Origin: Sulfobacillus thermosulfidooxidans DSM 9293
GTDB taxonomy: Bacteria; Bacillota; Sulfobacillia; Sulfobacillales; Sulfobacillaceae
Length of the DNA: 64,000 bases
Direction of reading: 5' to 3'
Assembly: GCF_900176145.1 (NCBI RefSeq)
Contig: NZ_FWWY01000001.1
Span: 687,517 to 751,516, forward strand
The stretch's first letter is position 1. Each line of letters opens with the position of its first letter. The notes beneath the pieces are model-generated. The model ran no database searches, was not told where the DNA came from, and worked only from the letters and a program-made list of their open reading frames with translations. The position numbers and the translations under genes were made by a program. Shown here one piece after another: positions 9,825 to 19,448 of the stretch.

Positions 9825-11027
9825 CTATTCATGCACGGCATGTTTCAAGGCACGCACGCCGGGAAGATCTTCACCTTCAAGATAGCGCAAGGTGGCGCCA
9901 CCACCTGTGGAAATGTGGGTAAGCTTGTCTTTGACACCCGCTTTGTTCACCGCCGCGACGGAATCGCCTCCGCCAACCACCACCGCGGCATTAAGTTGAG
10001 CCAATTCACGGGCCACAGCCAATGTTCCTTGAGCAAACGCTTCAAATTCGAAAACGCCCATAGGCCCATTCCACAAAACCGTTTTGGCCGGTTGCAGTGC
10101 TTGGACAATCGCCTTGATCGTCTCAGGCCCAATGTCCAGAGCCATTTCATCAGAGTGAATATCGGTTATTTTGGCAACCCTAAACGGTGCATCCGCCCTA
10201 AATTCTTTCGCTAAAACCATATCTGTAGGCAAAATGACAGGAATTCCTTTGGACTTGGCCCGTTCGACTAAGTCTTTTGCCGTAGCCACGGCGTCCGGTT
10301 CAACCAAGGACTTTCCCATATCATAGCCTTCAGCATACAAAAAGGTATTAGCCATTCCTCCGCCAATGATGAGCCCATCAACCAAATCCAGTAAACGGGC
10401 CAACAATTTTACCTTGTCACTGACCTTGGCCCCTCCAATGATCGCCCAATATGGACGTTCAGGGTGGGTAAGAATCTCATCTAATGTGTCTAATTCTTCG
10501 GCCATTAAAAGGCCCGCGTACGCCGGTAAAAATTCTGGCACCCCGACAATCGAAGCATCTTCGCGGTGGGATGTACCAAAGGCATCATTGACATAAATGT
10601 CGGCAAGACTCGCCAGATAGCTAGCAAATTCACGGGAATTGGTTTTTTCGCCCGGATGAAAGCGCAAGTTTTCTAAAATCAAAAGTTCTCCGGGTTTTAA
10701 TGCCTGACTGGCTTCCGTAACCTTTGGCGACATGACCTCATTCACAAAATGCACGGGAAAGTCCAGGTGTTCTTGTAAATAGTCGACCACCGGTTGCAAT
10801 GAATCTTGCGCATTGGGTGACTTGGGGCGACCCCGGTGACTGATCGCAATCACGCGACCGCCCTTTTGCAGTAGGGATTTCAGCGTGGGCAATGAACCTT
10901 GAATGCGACTGTCATCTGTAATTTTTCCCGTAGCTGGGTCGATAGGAATATTAAAATCTACCCGCACAAGAATACGCTTTCCATAAATATCGCCCAGTTC
11001 CTCCATGCGACGAAATACGTTTGTCAT
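9825..11027 (-). CDS. pgk: Phosphoglycerate kinase
   Basis: Transfers phosphate from 1,3-bisphosphoglycerate to ADP. The 400-residue protein has the N-domain motif KRILVRVDFNIP, the arginine-containing loops ISHRGRPK and LRFHPGEKTN, the hinge GGAKVSDKV, the nucleotide-binding WNGPMGVFE, and the C-terminal GGGDSVAAV and STGGGATLRYLEG. I chose the ATG at 11027, one base after the gapA stop, with AAAAGGG upstream; a TTG at 11048 inside gapA would add seven residues not seen in the family. Confidence 0.98.
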   Translation of the reverse strand: MTNVFRRMEELGDIYGKRILVRVDFNIPIDPATGKITDDSRIQGSLPTLKSLLQKGGRVIAISHRGRPKSPNAQDSLQPVVDYLQEHLDFPVHFVNEVMSPKVTEASQALKPGELLILENLRFHPGEKTNSREFASYLASLADIYVNDAFGTSHREDASIVGVPEFLPAYAGLLMAEELDTLDEILTHPERPYWAIIGGAKVSDKVKLLARLLDLVDGLIIGGGMANTFLYAEGYDMGKSLVEPDAVATAKDLVERAKSKGIPVILPTDMVLAKEFRADAPFRVAKITDIHSDEMALDIGPETIKAIVQALQPAKTVLWNGPMGVFEFEAFAQGTLAVARELAQLNAAVVVGGGDSVAAVNKAGVKDKLTHISTGGGATLRYLEGEDLPGVRALKHAVHE

Positions 11028-11028
11028 C

Positions 11029-12108
<1,080 letters not shown>

Positions 12109-12169
12109 TCACTTTCTCGGTGAAATGAGTTGACTTTTGCCAATTTTACGTCGTGTTCGAGGTGAACCG

Positions 12170-12826
12170 CTAGTCATTTAATTCTTGGCGCTGACCACTT
12201 ACCATATATATTACCCATTCGCCAAGATTCGTCGCATGATCCGCTACCCGTTCAATGTAATTGGCCACAAACAAAAGATAGGTGCCTTGTCCAATGGTTT
12301 CCGGCTGGGCCCGCATAATTTCTAGCAATTCTCGAAACACCCGGGCATAAAGATGATCAACATCATCGTCCAACCGGATCATGGTCATGGCTTCTTCAAT
12401 ACTACGGTGAATATAGGCATTTAACGCTAGGCGAACCATGGAACTGGTCAGTCGGGCCATTTCCGGGATATCGATTAAGGGTTTAATAGGGGGCTCATGA
12501 TTCAGTCTCACCGTCACCTTAGCAATATCCGAAGCATGATCGGCCATCCGTTCAAGATCGGTAATAATCTTAAGAACCGTCGAGACCACACGCAGATCAC
12601 TGGCTAAGGGCTGCTGAAGAGCTAAAAGCGTCAAACAGCGGCGTTCGATATCCATTTCCATGGCATCAACCCGGTCATCATCAGCAATTACTTGATGCGC
12701 CAAGGCCACATCTTGTTCGGTTAAGGACCTCACCGCACGTCGCAGTTGGTCTTCGACCAGTGCCCCCATGCGAATTAATTCCTGTTCAAGTTCGGTTAAT
12801 TGGTGATGAAACGTTTGCCGCACCAT
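12170..12826 (-). CDS. phoU: Phosphate uptake regulator PhoU
   Basis: PhoU links the Pst transporter to the PhoR kinase and keeps the Pho response off when phosphate is plentiful. The 218-residue all-helical protein has two PhoU repeats, each with the metal-binding helix: DLERMADHASDIAK in the first and YIERVADHATNLGEW in the second. It is the last gene of the phosphate operon, 33 bases after pstB, matching the usual pstSCAB-phoU order. Confidence 0.96.
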   Translation of the reverse strand: MVRQTFHHQLTELEQELIRMGALVEDQLRRAVRSLTEQDVALAHQVIADDDRVDAMEMDIERRCLTLLALQQPLASDLRVVSTVLKIITDLERMADHASDIAKVTVRLNHEPPIKPLIDIPEMARLTSSMVRLALNAYIHRSIEEAMTMIRLDDDVDHLYARVFRELLEIMRAQPETIGQGTYLLFVANYIERVADHATNLGEWVIYMVSGQRQELND

Positions 12827-12859
12827 GCCTAAAGACTCCTCAAGACCCTGTTGGAGGGA

Positions 12860-13636
12860 TTAATCAAATCGGCCCGTCAAAAATTCTTCGGTTCTTTTTT
12901 CTCTTGGGGCGGTAAAGATATCTTGGGTATAACCCATTTCAATTAACTGCCCTTGTTCAAAAAAAGCCACCACATCTGACACCCGCGCCGCTTGTTGCAA
13001 GTTGTGAGTCACAATAATCATCGTATATTGTGACTTTAATTGCACAATCAATTCCTCAATCTTGGCACTAGAAACCGGATCTAAAGAAGCCGTAGGCTCA
13101 TCCAACAATAAGACTTGTGGATCGACCGCTAATGCCCTGGCAATGCACAAGCGTTGTTGCTGGCCGCCCGATAGTGTGCCGGCACTTCGCCGCAACTTTC
13201 CCCGCACTTCATCCCATAACGCGGCTCGCTTTAAGCTATCTTCCACGGTTTTCCGTAATTGTGTCGAGGATTTGATGCCAAAAATCCGTGGACCATAAGC
13301 CACATTATCAAAAATCGTCATAGGAAAGGGATTAGGGTGTTGAAAGACCATGCCCACAGTACGTCTCAAATGCGTCACATCGACATGATCATCGAGAACA
13401 TCGAAACGCCCGATCCGCACGCTCCCTTCAACCCGGACCAGGGCCAAACGCTCAATCATCCGGTTTAACACCCTTAAAAATGTGGATTTTCCACAGCCCG
13501 AAGGACCAATAATGGCTAAGACTTGTCCGGCGTCAACCCGTAAGTTAATGTTTTTCAATGCTGGCGTATGGCCATACCAGACAGAAAGATGGTGGACTTC
13601 AATATCGGGTACAGAACGCTCGCCCACGTTGCCCAA
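12860..13636 (-). CDS. pstB: Phosphate ABC transporter ATP-binding protein PstB
   Basis: ATPase subunit of the high-affinity phosphate importer. Walker A GPSGCGKS, Q-loop VFQHPNPFPM, signature LSGGQQQR, Walker B VLLLDEPTASLD and the switch histidine in IIVTHNLQQA are all present; Q-loop and FPMTIFDNVAYGPR are diagnostic for PstB. A TTG at 13636 with AAAGGAG six bases upstream gives 258 residues, the usual PstB size. A start at 13678 would add 14 residues and lacks a ribosome-binding site. Confidence 0.97.
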   Translation of the reverse strand: MGNVGERSVPDIEVHHLSVWYGHTPALKNINLRVDAGQVLAIIGPSGCGKSTFLRVLNRMIERLALVRVEGSVRIGRFDVLDDHVDVTHLRRTVGMVFQHPNPFPMTIFDNVAYGPRIFGIKSSTQLRKTVEDSLKRAALWDEVRGKLRRSAGTLSGGQQQRLCIARALAVDPQVLLLDEPTASLDPVSSAKIEELIVQLKSQYTMIIVTHNLQQAARVSDVVAFFEQGQLIEMGYTQDIFTAPREKRTEEFLTGRFD

Positions 13637-13681
13637 TTTTCTCTCCTTTCCTTCATTCCCAGCCAATTGCCCGCACACCTC

Positions 13682-14545
13682 TTACAGGCCTTTCACCCAC
13701 TGCGCCAATTTCTGACTTGCCCATAGCACAACGAAAACCACTACCAGCAATACCACACCCGTGGCCGCCGCTTCTTGACCCGCATCCGGCATGAGTCCCT
13801 CAGTTCTGACATACCATAAGTGAACAGCCAAAGTTTCCCCCGGTGCCGACAAGGTGAAATGGTTTCCCACGTTGAGACCTGCTGTATAAATTAACGCCGC
13901 CGTTTCGCCCATCAAGCGAGCCACGGCCAATCCTACCTGTTCAATCATATCCGCCAAAGCGACGGGTAAAATCAAATACCATATGGTTTGCCAACGCGAT
14001 GCTCCAAGAGCCCACGATCCTTCCCGCCAACTACCGGGAATACGTCGTAAGGCGGTGATAAGAACCGATATGGCAAAGGGCCAATTGATCAGGGTCAAGG
14101 CCACTATGCCACTTTGAACGGAAACCGGCCAATGCCAATGGACTATGGCGACATCCACGACAATGAGTCCAATTACAATAGTCGGCAAACTTAACAAGAT
14201 TTGCAACCCTTGATCAAACCACCGGATCAGTGGGGAATAATGATCATACTCAACCCGGTATATCGCAATCAAAAGTGCCAACGGTAGCGAAATCCCTTGA
14301 CTGATTCCCACCATCGCCAGCGTATTGATCACTTCTGGCGCGATGCCTCCGCCCCCTAGTTCTTGAGGACGCAAGAATAAAAATTTTGGGGTTAAACGAG
14401 GAGCTCCTTGGACAATCAAAGGAATAATCACCAAGAGCAGAAATCCTATAGCCATGGCGCCCATAATCGTCAACAGGGTATGCCATGTACGTCCTTGACG
14501 TGTCGGTTTCAACACTTTAGGCGGATACAAAGGAGGTTTAGTCAT
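13682..14545 (-). CDS. pstA: Phosphate ABC transporter permease PstA
   Basis: One of two membrane subunits of the phosphate importer, 287 residues with about six hydrophobic segments. The permease coupling loop (EAA-like) appears as EGSWALGASRWQTIWYLILP. EVINTLAMVGIS and the C-terminal half match PstA. The ATG at 14545 follows GAGGTG and overlaps the pstC stop by 8 bp, so the two permeases are coupled; the ORF extends to 14581 but that part lies within pstC. Confidence 0.94.
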   Translation of the reverse strand: MTKPPLYPPKVLKPTRQGRTWHTLLTIMGAMAIGFLLLVIIPLIVQGAPRLTPKFLFLRPQELGGGGIAPEVINTLAMVGISQGISLPLALLIAIYRVEYDHYSPLIRWFDQGLQILLSLPTIVIGLIVVDVAIVHWHWPVSVQSGIVALTLINWPFAISVLITALRRIPGSWREGSWALGASRWQTIWYLILPVALADMIEQVGLAVARLMGETAALIYTAGLNVGNHFTLSAPGETLAVHLWYVRTEGLMPDAGQEAAATGVVLLVVVFVVLWASQKLAQWVKGL

Positions 14546-15386
14546 TGTGAACACCTCGAAACCGGGACTCCATCCACACAATTCCGAGCATCAAGATCAT
14601 GAGCCACAGGGCCATGAAATCGAGCACGTGATGCCCCTCAGTTCCTGGAGGCAATAAGGGAAGATCGGTAAGAAGCTGAGTCGTCAATGTCGCCGCAGGG
14701 TGAAATATTGAGCTCAGGTGGGGTTGGCCCCCGATTACCATCTGCACCGCAATGGTCTCTCCCAGTCCTCTCGCCAGGGCAATTAATGCTGCTTGAATAA
14801 TACGGGGCCTGGCTGTCGGCAAAATAATAGCCCACAGCGTTTGATCTTCCGTGGCGCCTAACGCCATGGACCCTTCAATATACGATGGTGGCACATGCCG
14901 TAAGGCTTCAAGAGACAAAATGCTAAATGTGGGCAAAATCATCAACGCCAATACCACACTGGCAGAAAAGGGACCATAGCCGGACGTCCCGCTAAGACGT
15001 CTGACCCACGGCACAATCACCGTTAACCCCCACCATCCGTAAAGGACCGAAGGAATGGATACAAATAAAGTTAAAAAGCGGACAAATTGTTTCTGCCACA
15101 CTCCTCGTAAGATCCTGGCTCCTAACACACTTAAAGAAAGACTCCAGGGTAAAGCCAGCGCTAGGGCTAATACCGTCACCATAATGCTTCCCAGGATAAA
15201 AGACCACAGTCCAAATTGTCCGTGCAAGGGACTCCACTGCGACGAAACAATAGGAGAAAGGCCGTGGTGGTGGATAAATTGCCATGAACCCTGTATGATA
15301 ATCCCCACGACAAAGAGCCATACCACCACAAACAAGGCAAGACTGAAATGGGTTAACTGGTCCATGATTTTATCCATCGTGATCAT
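14538..15386 (-). CDS. pstC: Phosphate ABC transporter permease PstC
   Basis: Partner permease of PstA, 282 residues and six predicted membrane helices. The coupling loop is EGSMALGATEDQTLWAIILP, followed by ALARGLGETIAVQMVIG, a PstC hallmark (the GxGETxA region). Its ATG forms an ATGA overlap with the end of the pstS-like gene, so stoichiometric coupled translation is likely. Confidence 0.95.
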   Translation of the reverse strand: MITMDKIMDQLTHFSLALFVVVWLFVVGIIIQGSWQFIHHHGLSPIVSSQWSPLHGQFGLWSFILGSIMVTVLALALALPWSLSLSVLGARILRGVWQKQFVRFLTLFVSIPSVLYGWWGLTVIVPWVRRLSGTSGYGPFSASVVLALMILPTFSILSLEALRHVPPSYIEGSMALGATEDQTLWAIILPTARPRIIQAALIALARGLGETIAVQMVIGGQPHLSSIFHPAATLTTQLLTDLPLLPPGTEGHHVLDFMALWLMILMLGIVWMESRFRGVHND

Positions 15387-16210
15387 CCCCTACCTCCCTG
15401 GGCAGGCTCCGGATAAATGCCGAATGCAGGACGCCTGGGATCCTGAGCGAGATATTCTGCCAAATCCACAACCAAGGCTTCGGCGTCTTCTCGAATGAAG
15501 ATAGCAGGTTCTGCAAATAACACCCACTGTCCGGGATCATTCCTCTGATAGCAATGATGGCCTAGACACATGATGTGCAGATTACCTAACGGCATGACCG
15601 CTTCCACATACCCAATCGCCCCCGGAGTTTCTCGTACAGTTTTCGCTACCGCACCATTGGACAATTGAATAATAGCATGAGGTGAAAACTCGCTTTCCCC
15701 CAACAATCTGGTTTGCACGACGTCACGGGCTCCAGAACTTAAAGGCCTGGACACCACCACAACCGGGATATCTGGGCCCCCGATTTGTCGCCAATTTCGA
15801 ATTATCCCTTGAAACAGTTGACGGGCCTGTCGCCATGATACCCGCGTAATCCCCACGCCAGGATGCGCTGCGATCACGATAGGAATCCGCCCTAAAGGAT
15901 ATCGCCGTAAGGGAACGACGATATAGCCCGGTGGAGGTATCACATCCGCTATAGCCAACTCAACTTGTCCATGGGCTAAAGCCTTTAAGCCAGCATAAGA
16001 ACCCCCACCGCTGATCGCCACATGAACAGAATTATGCCCTTGCTCCCACTTTGGGAGCACCGCTTTCACATAGCCCATACACGAGCTCGCTCCCATAATC
16101 GTTAAATGCAAGACGGGCCTCGGAGCATGAAGCAAATGGGTCAGTCGAAGAGTTCCATAGAGGAACGGGGCGCTCAGCATCCCGATAACGAATTGACGAC
16201 GTGAAATCAT
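15383..16210 (-). CDS. pstS: Divergent phosphate-binding protein (PstS-like), Tat-type signal
   Basis: Substrate-binding protein of the phosphate importer by position and by fold-level cues: GGGSYAGLKAL, QVELAIADV and SRPLSSGARDVVQTRL correspond to the phosphate-contacting loops of PstS. At 275 residues it is clearly divergent. The N-terminus ISRRQFVIGML is a twin-arginine (Tat) motif followed by a hydrophobic stretch, and there is no lipobox cysteine, whereas Gram-positive PstS is normally a Sec-exported lipoprotein. It may be membrane-anchored by an uncleaved signal. Start overlaps the phoR stop (TAATG). Confidence 0.85.
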   Translation of the reverse strand: MISRRQFVIGMLSAPFLYGTLRLTHLLHAPRPVLHLTIMGASSCMGYVKAVLPKWEQGHNSVHVAISGGGSYAGLKALAHGQVELAIADVIPPPGYIVVPLRRYPLGRIPIVIAAHPGVGITRVSWRQARQLFQGIIRNWRQIGGPDIPVVVVSRPLSSGARDVVQTRLLGESEFSPHAIIQLSNGAVAKTVRETPGAIGYVEAVMPLGNLHIMCLGHHCYQRNDPGQWVLFAEPAIFIREDAEALVVDLAEYLAQDPRRPAFGIYPEPAQGGRG

Positions 16211-17592
16211 TAATCATCGCGCTCACTCTCGAATTCTGGCAACCATAGCAAAAATTCGGTGCCGACACCTACCGTACTTTTTACTTCTATGCGGCCGTGG
16301 TGAAGTTCCATGATATGTTTTACAATGGCCAAGCCCAATCCGGTCCCTCCAGAAGCCCGAGAACGAGCGCGATCCACACGGTAAAATCGTTCAAATATAC
16401 GAGGAACATCTTGAGCCGGGATACCAATCCCGGTATCTTTCACCGAAATACCAACCATATGGTTAGGCACATCAAGTGCCATATCCAGGCTAATGCATCC
16501 ACCCACAGGGGTATATTGTACGGCATTAGATACCAAATTCATAAAGACTTCGGCCAACAGATCGGGGTCACCGGCCACCAGAGGCATATGTGCCGGAATG
16601 TGATTTTCCAAGGTTAAACCCGCACTGTGGATCCGGGGGGACAATTTGACGGTAACAGATTCGATTAAGACGGGAACATCCACACCTTGGCGTCTCATGG
16701 GCATAGAGTGATGTTCCATGCGTGATAATGTCAACAAATCATCGACCAAACGGCTCATGCGTGTGGCTTCCTCATGAATAAGTTCCAAAAACCGTCGTGC
16801 CGAAGGATCATCGGGGTTATCCAACAAAGTTTCCGTAAATCCTCGAATGACCGTTAAAGGCGTTTGCAGTTCATGACTCACGTTGGCCACAAAGTCCTGA
16901 CGCATCCGTTCAACCTGTTTTTGTGCAGAAACATTACGAGCCACGAGAACGGCGCCAAGACCCCCTATAGGCTGATTTAATGCGCCGACCGTGACCTCGA
17001 CAACGAAATTATCATTATCAGGAGGACTCCATAAAACCGTATCCGTACCTCCTTCCCGGGTCACCTTGGTCACGGCATCATCCAGGGCCATATCCCGAAT
17101 CACTTCCAAAAGATGTTTGCCAGTTACGGGTTCATCTCCCAATCCAAACAGTTCATAGGCTGCCTGGTTAATGAGAGTAATGGTCAACCCGTGCCCTAAA
17201 ATAATAATGCCGTTCGCCATACTACTCAGGATCGCTTCTAGACGCTCTTTATCCTGTTGCAAATCTTCAGTCCGTTCCGCTAATACCTCCGCGACCCGGT
17301 TCATTCCATGAGCTAAAGAATCTAATGGATCGGCTTGATCGAGGTAGACCCGCGCCTGTAAATCCCCCGAAGCCCAGCGGTCTACAGTCTCTGTCAGTTG
17401 GATCACGGTTTCATCAAGTAACCGGTCTCGGTGTCTTAACCATTCAGAGAAATGAAAGGCCCAAATCCACGCCACCGCATAGAGAATAATGGCCTCAACG
17501 GGACCATGCGGTGTCCGCATAATCAGTCCTGCCAGGGTCGCAACAAGCAAAATGGCTAAAGGTAATAAAAAGCACCGGTTACATTTTTTCAT
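16210..17592 (-). CDS. phoR: PhoR-type sensor histidine kinase
   Basis: Membrane histidine kinase that phosphorylates PhoP under phosphate limitation. Order in the 460-residue protein: two closely spaced hydrophobic helices (about 8-25 and 32-48), HAMP (about 50-103), a PAS domain (about 115-215), the dimerisation/phosphoacceptor domain with His240 in VSHELQTPLTVIRGF, and the ATPase domain with N box NLVSNAVQYTP, DTGIGIP and GGTGLGLAIVK. The external loop is only about six residues, so it has no extracellular sensor and probably reads the state of Pst/PhoU. It forms an ATGA overlap with phoP. Confidence 0.94.
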   Translation of the reverse strand: MKKCNRCFLLPLAILLVATLAGLIMRTPHGPVEAIILYAVAWIWAFHFSEWLRHRDRLLDETVIQLTETVDRWASGDLQARVYLDQADPLDSLAHGMNRVAEVLAERTEDLQQDKERLEAILSSMANGIIILGHGLTITLINQAAYELFGLGDEPVTGKHLLEVIRDMALDDAVTKVTREGGTDTVLWSPPDNDNFVVEVTVGALNQPIGGLGAVLVARNVSAQKQVERMRQDFVANVSHELQTPLTVIRGFTETLLDNPDDPSARRFLELIHEEATRMSRLVDDLLTLSRMEHHSMPMRRQGVDVPVLIESVTVKLSPRIHSAGLTLENHIPAHMPLVAGDPDLLAEVFMNLVSNAVQYTPVGGCISLDMALDVPNHMVGISVKDTGIGIPAQDVPRIFERFYRVDRARSRASGGTGLGLAIVKHIMELHHGRIEVKSTVGVGTEFLLWLPEFESERDD

Positions 17593-18284
17593 AGCTCTTT
17601 AAACCGATATCCCACTCCTCGAACGGTTTCAATAAAACGCGGCGATTGCAAATCCTCTTGCAATTTTTCCCGCAGATGGCGGATATGGACGTCGACCGTG
17701 CGGGCATCCCCAAAAAAATCTTGTCCCCAGACTTTGATGAGCAAATCATCCCGCGTGAATGCCCGCCCCGGGTTCTTCGCTAAAATTGATAATAATTCAA
17801 ATTCTGTAAACGTTAACGGCAAAGGCGTCCCGTCCAGCAAAACCTCCCGTTTGTCGAATTCGATTTTCAAGCCGGAATGTTCCACCACCTCGGGCTCTGT
17901 CGTCTCTTTGTCCGTGGGCCGTTTTACGCGTCTAAGAATCGCCTTGACCCGGGCCACCAATTCCCGCGGAGAAAAAGGTTTCGTCACATAGTCATCGGCT
18001 CCGAGTTCCAATCCTAATATCCGGTCGAGTTCGTCTTTCCGGGCTGTCAGCATGATAACGGGAATGTCGGTTTCGTGCCGAATCGAACGACACACATCAA
18101 GTCCTGATAGACCAGGCAACATGACGTCGAGAACAACCAGGTCTGGTTTATCCTGCAAAGCCCGTTTGAGCCCTTGTTGTCCATCATATTCTGTGAGCAC
18201 GTCAAAGCCTTCGCGTCTTAAATTATAGGCAACTAATTCGACAATGGCTTTTTCATCATCCACGACCAATACCCGTTGCGGCAT
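17589..18284 (-). CDS. phoP: PhoP-type response regulator (OmpR family)
   Basis: DNA-binding response regulator of the Pho response. Receiver domain: acidic pocket VVDDEKA, phosphoacceptor Asp53 in VVLDVMLPG, switch Thr in MLTARKD and the lysine in VTKPFSPREL. C-terminal winged helix about 130-231 with LTFTEFELL, the recognition helix region ARTVDVHIRHLREK and the ending ETVRGVGYRF. The ATG follows GAGGAGG. The start overlaps the end of the upstream P-loop/Asp23 gene by 29 bp. Confidence 0.96.
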   Translation of the reverse strand: MPQRVLVVDDEKAIVELVAYNLRREGFDVLTEYDGQQGLKRALQDKPDLVVLDVMLPGLSGLDVCRSIRHETDIPVIMLTARKDELDRILGLELGADDYVTKPFSPRELVARVKAILRRVKRPTDKETTEPEVVEHSGLKIEFDKREVLLDGTPLPLTFTEFELLSILAKNPGRAFTRDDLLIKVWGQDFFGDARTVDVHIRHLREKLQEDLQSPRFIETVRGVGYRFKEL

Positions 18285-19167
18285 GATATCCTCCTCTCTC
18301 GTTGGGGGAAGGTACGACTTCAGGCGAGGAGTCGCTCGTCATGGTCTCAGAGCGTGTCCTAACCACGAAATGCCTGGCTTCAATATCTAATGCCAGCACA
18401 TTTAATGCTGTCATCTCCTCGATCGCCTGGCGAATACGAGTTTGCACATCTTCCAATAGGGCAAACAACTGGCATTGACGACTCACGCCGAGTTCCACAG
18501 TAATACTCACTCCGGCAGGCGTACTTTGAACGACCACCCGGTAAACGTGAGACACATCAAGACTTTGGCGTGCCGCATGGACGACAATGGCTGTAATAAC
18601 GGTATCAGAAATATAAAATCGTCCCAGTCCTGAATAGGTCGGACGCACAATCGATTTTTCCACAAACACCGACCGACCCTTGCGCCGAAAAATAAACCGC
18701 AACGGATCGATTAAATACCCGGAAAAACTTTTCCGGACTTCCATCGTCGGGGCAGGAATCACATGCTTGCCTTGTTCCCGACGGATCTTTTGGGCTAAAG
18801 CTCGTTCCTCTGGTGATGCGATTGTTTCAATGGGAATCCACATCACCGAATCGGGATCCAAATGGAGAGCACGCACAATATGGTTCACCATATTCACCGA
18901 GGTACCGAGAATCAATAAAGATGACAGATTTAAACGAGCAATCGCTTGGCGAACCGAAGCCGCATGCTCGGGATCGGAAAAAATGGCACGTTTCACGGCT
19001 GCAACTCGGGTCGCTTCCCGTTTCGCAGAATATCCGGCAACAATGCGACCGTCGGCAATCAATAGCCCATCATCGATTATCGCTTCGGCATTTTTTTCAA
19101 TTGCCACCATCGAGGCCCGGTGGCTTTTGCCTGTACCGCTCGGACCAATTAAGGCGTAAATTTTCAT
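18256..19167 (-). CDS. P-loop NTPase fused to an Asp23 (Gls24/YloU)-like domain
   Basis: Unassigned protein of 303 residues that heads the phosphate operon. The N-terminus IYALIGPSGTGKS (residues 3-15) is a Walker A motif, followed by a helicase-free nucleotide-kinase-like region. Residues about 190-280 look like the Asp23/Gls24 family: GRFYISDTVITAIVVHAA, VSITVELGVSRQCQLFALLEDVQ shortened here, and IRQAIEEMTALNVLALDIE, i.e. the basic-fold repeats seen in YloU/AmaP-type envelope stress proteins. Its ATG at 19167 overlaps the stop of a 23-residue ORF as ATGA, and its 3' end overlaps phoP by 29 bp. No Asp23 member has a known role in phosphate sensing; an envelope-stress or nucleotide-dependent input is only a guess. 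Confidence 0.8.
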   Translation of the reverse strand: MKIYALIGPSGTGKSHRASMVAIEKNAEAIIDDGLLIADGRIVAGYSAKREATRVAAVKRAIFSDPEHAASVRQAIARLNLSSLLILGTSVNMVNHIVRALHLDPDSVMWIPIETIASPEERALAQKIRREQGKHVIPAPTMEVRKSFSGYLIDPLRFIFRRKGRSVFVEKSIVRPTYSGLGRFYISDTVITAIVVHAARQSLDVSHVYRVVVQSTPAGVSITVELGVSRQCQLFALLEDVQTRIRQAIEEMTALNVLALDIEARHFVVRTRSETMTSDSSPEVVPSPNERGGYHAATGIGRG

Positions 19168-19235
19168 TCCCTTGCGCGAGAACCCCCGGCAAGAAAGCCT
19201 AGGAGAGATAGCGCGACAGACCGAGCCTTCTCCAT
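19164..19235 (-). CDS. Small ORF (23 aa) leading the phosphate operon
   Basis: An ATG at 19235 is preceded by AAAAGGAGG at normal spacing and opens a 23-codon frame beginning MEKARSVALSLLGFLAGG. Its TGA overlaps the ATG of the P-loop/Asp23 gene as ATGA. The downstream gene has only a weak ribosome-binding site of its own (AAGGGA), so this ORF probably acts as a translational lead-in. It is amphipathic-hydrophobic in the middle. No homologue is known to me. Confidence 0.5.
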   Translation of the reverse strand: MEKARSVALSLLGFLAGGSRARE

Positions 19236-19448
19236 TCCCGCTCCTCCTTTTGTCGATGGTACTTGGGCCAACGAGCCCATCGCTGCCCATCTTTGATCAT
19301 GTGTTCGTGACCACGGTCATGATTTTTCCTTCTCCCTTATGAGCCTTGCGTCCTGAGCCCTGCTATCCTTCTGTCTGGGGCGAATATGGGCCACCAACTC
19401 CATCTTACCGGATAGAAGAGAAATCATCGAAACTTTCTCGTTCACCCT

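Noticed and set aside
18997-19290. Longer start (19290) for the P-loop/Asp23 gene
   Set aside because: No ribosome-binding site, and the 23-residue ORF with AAGGAGG occupies this region in another frame.
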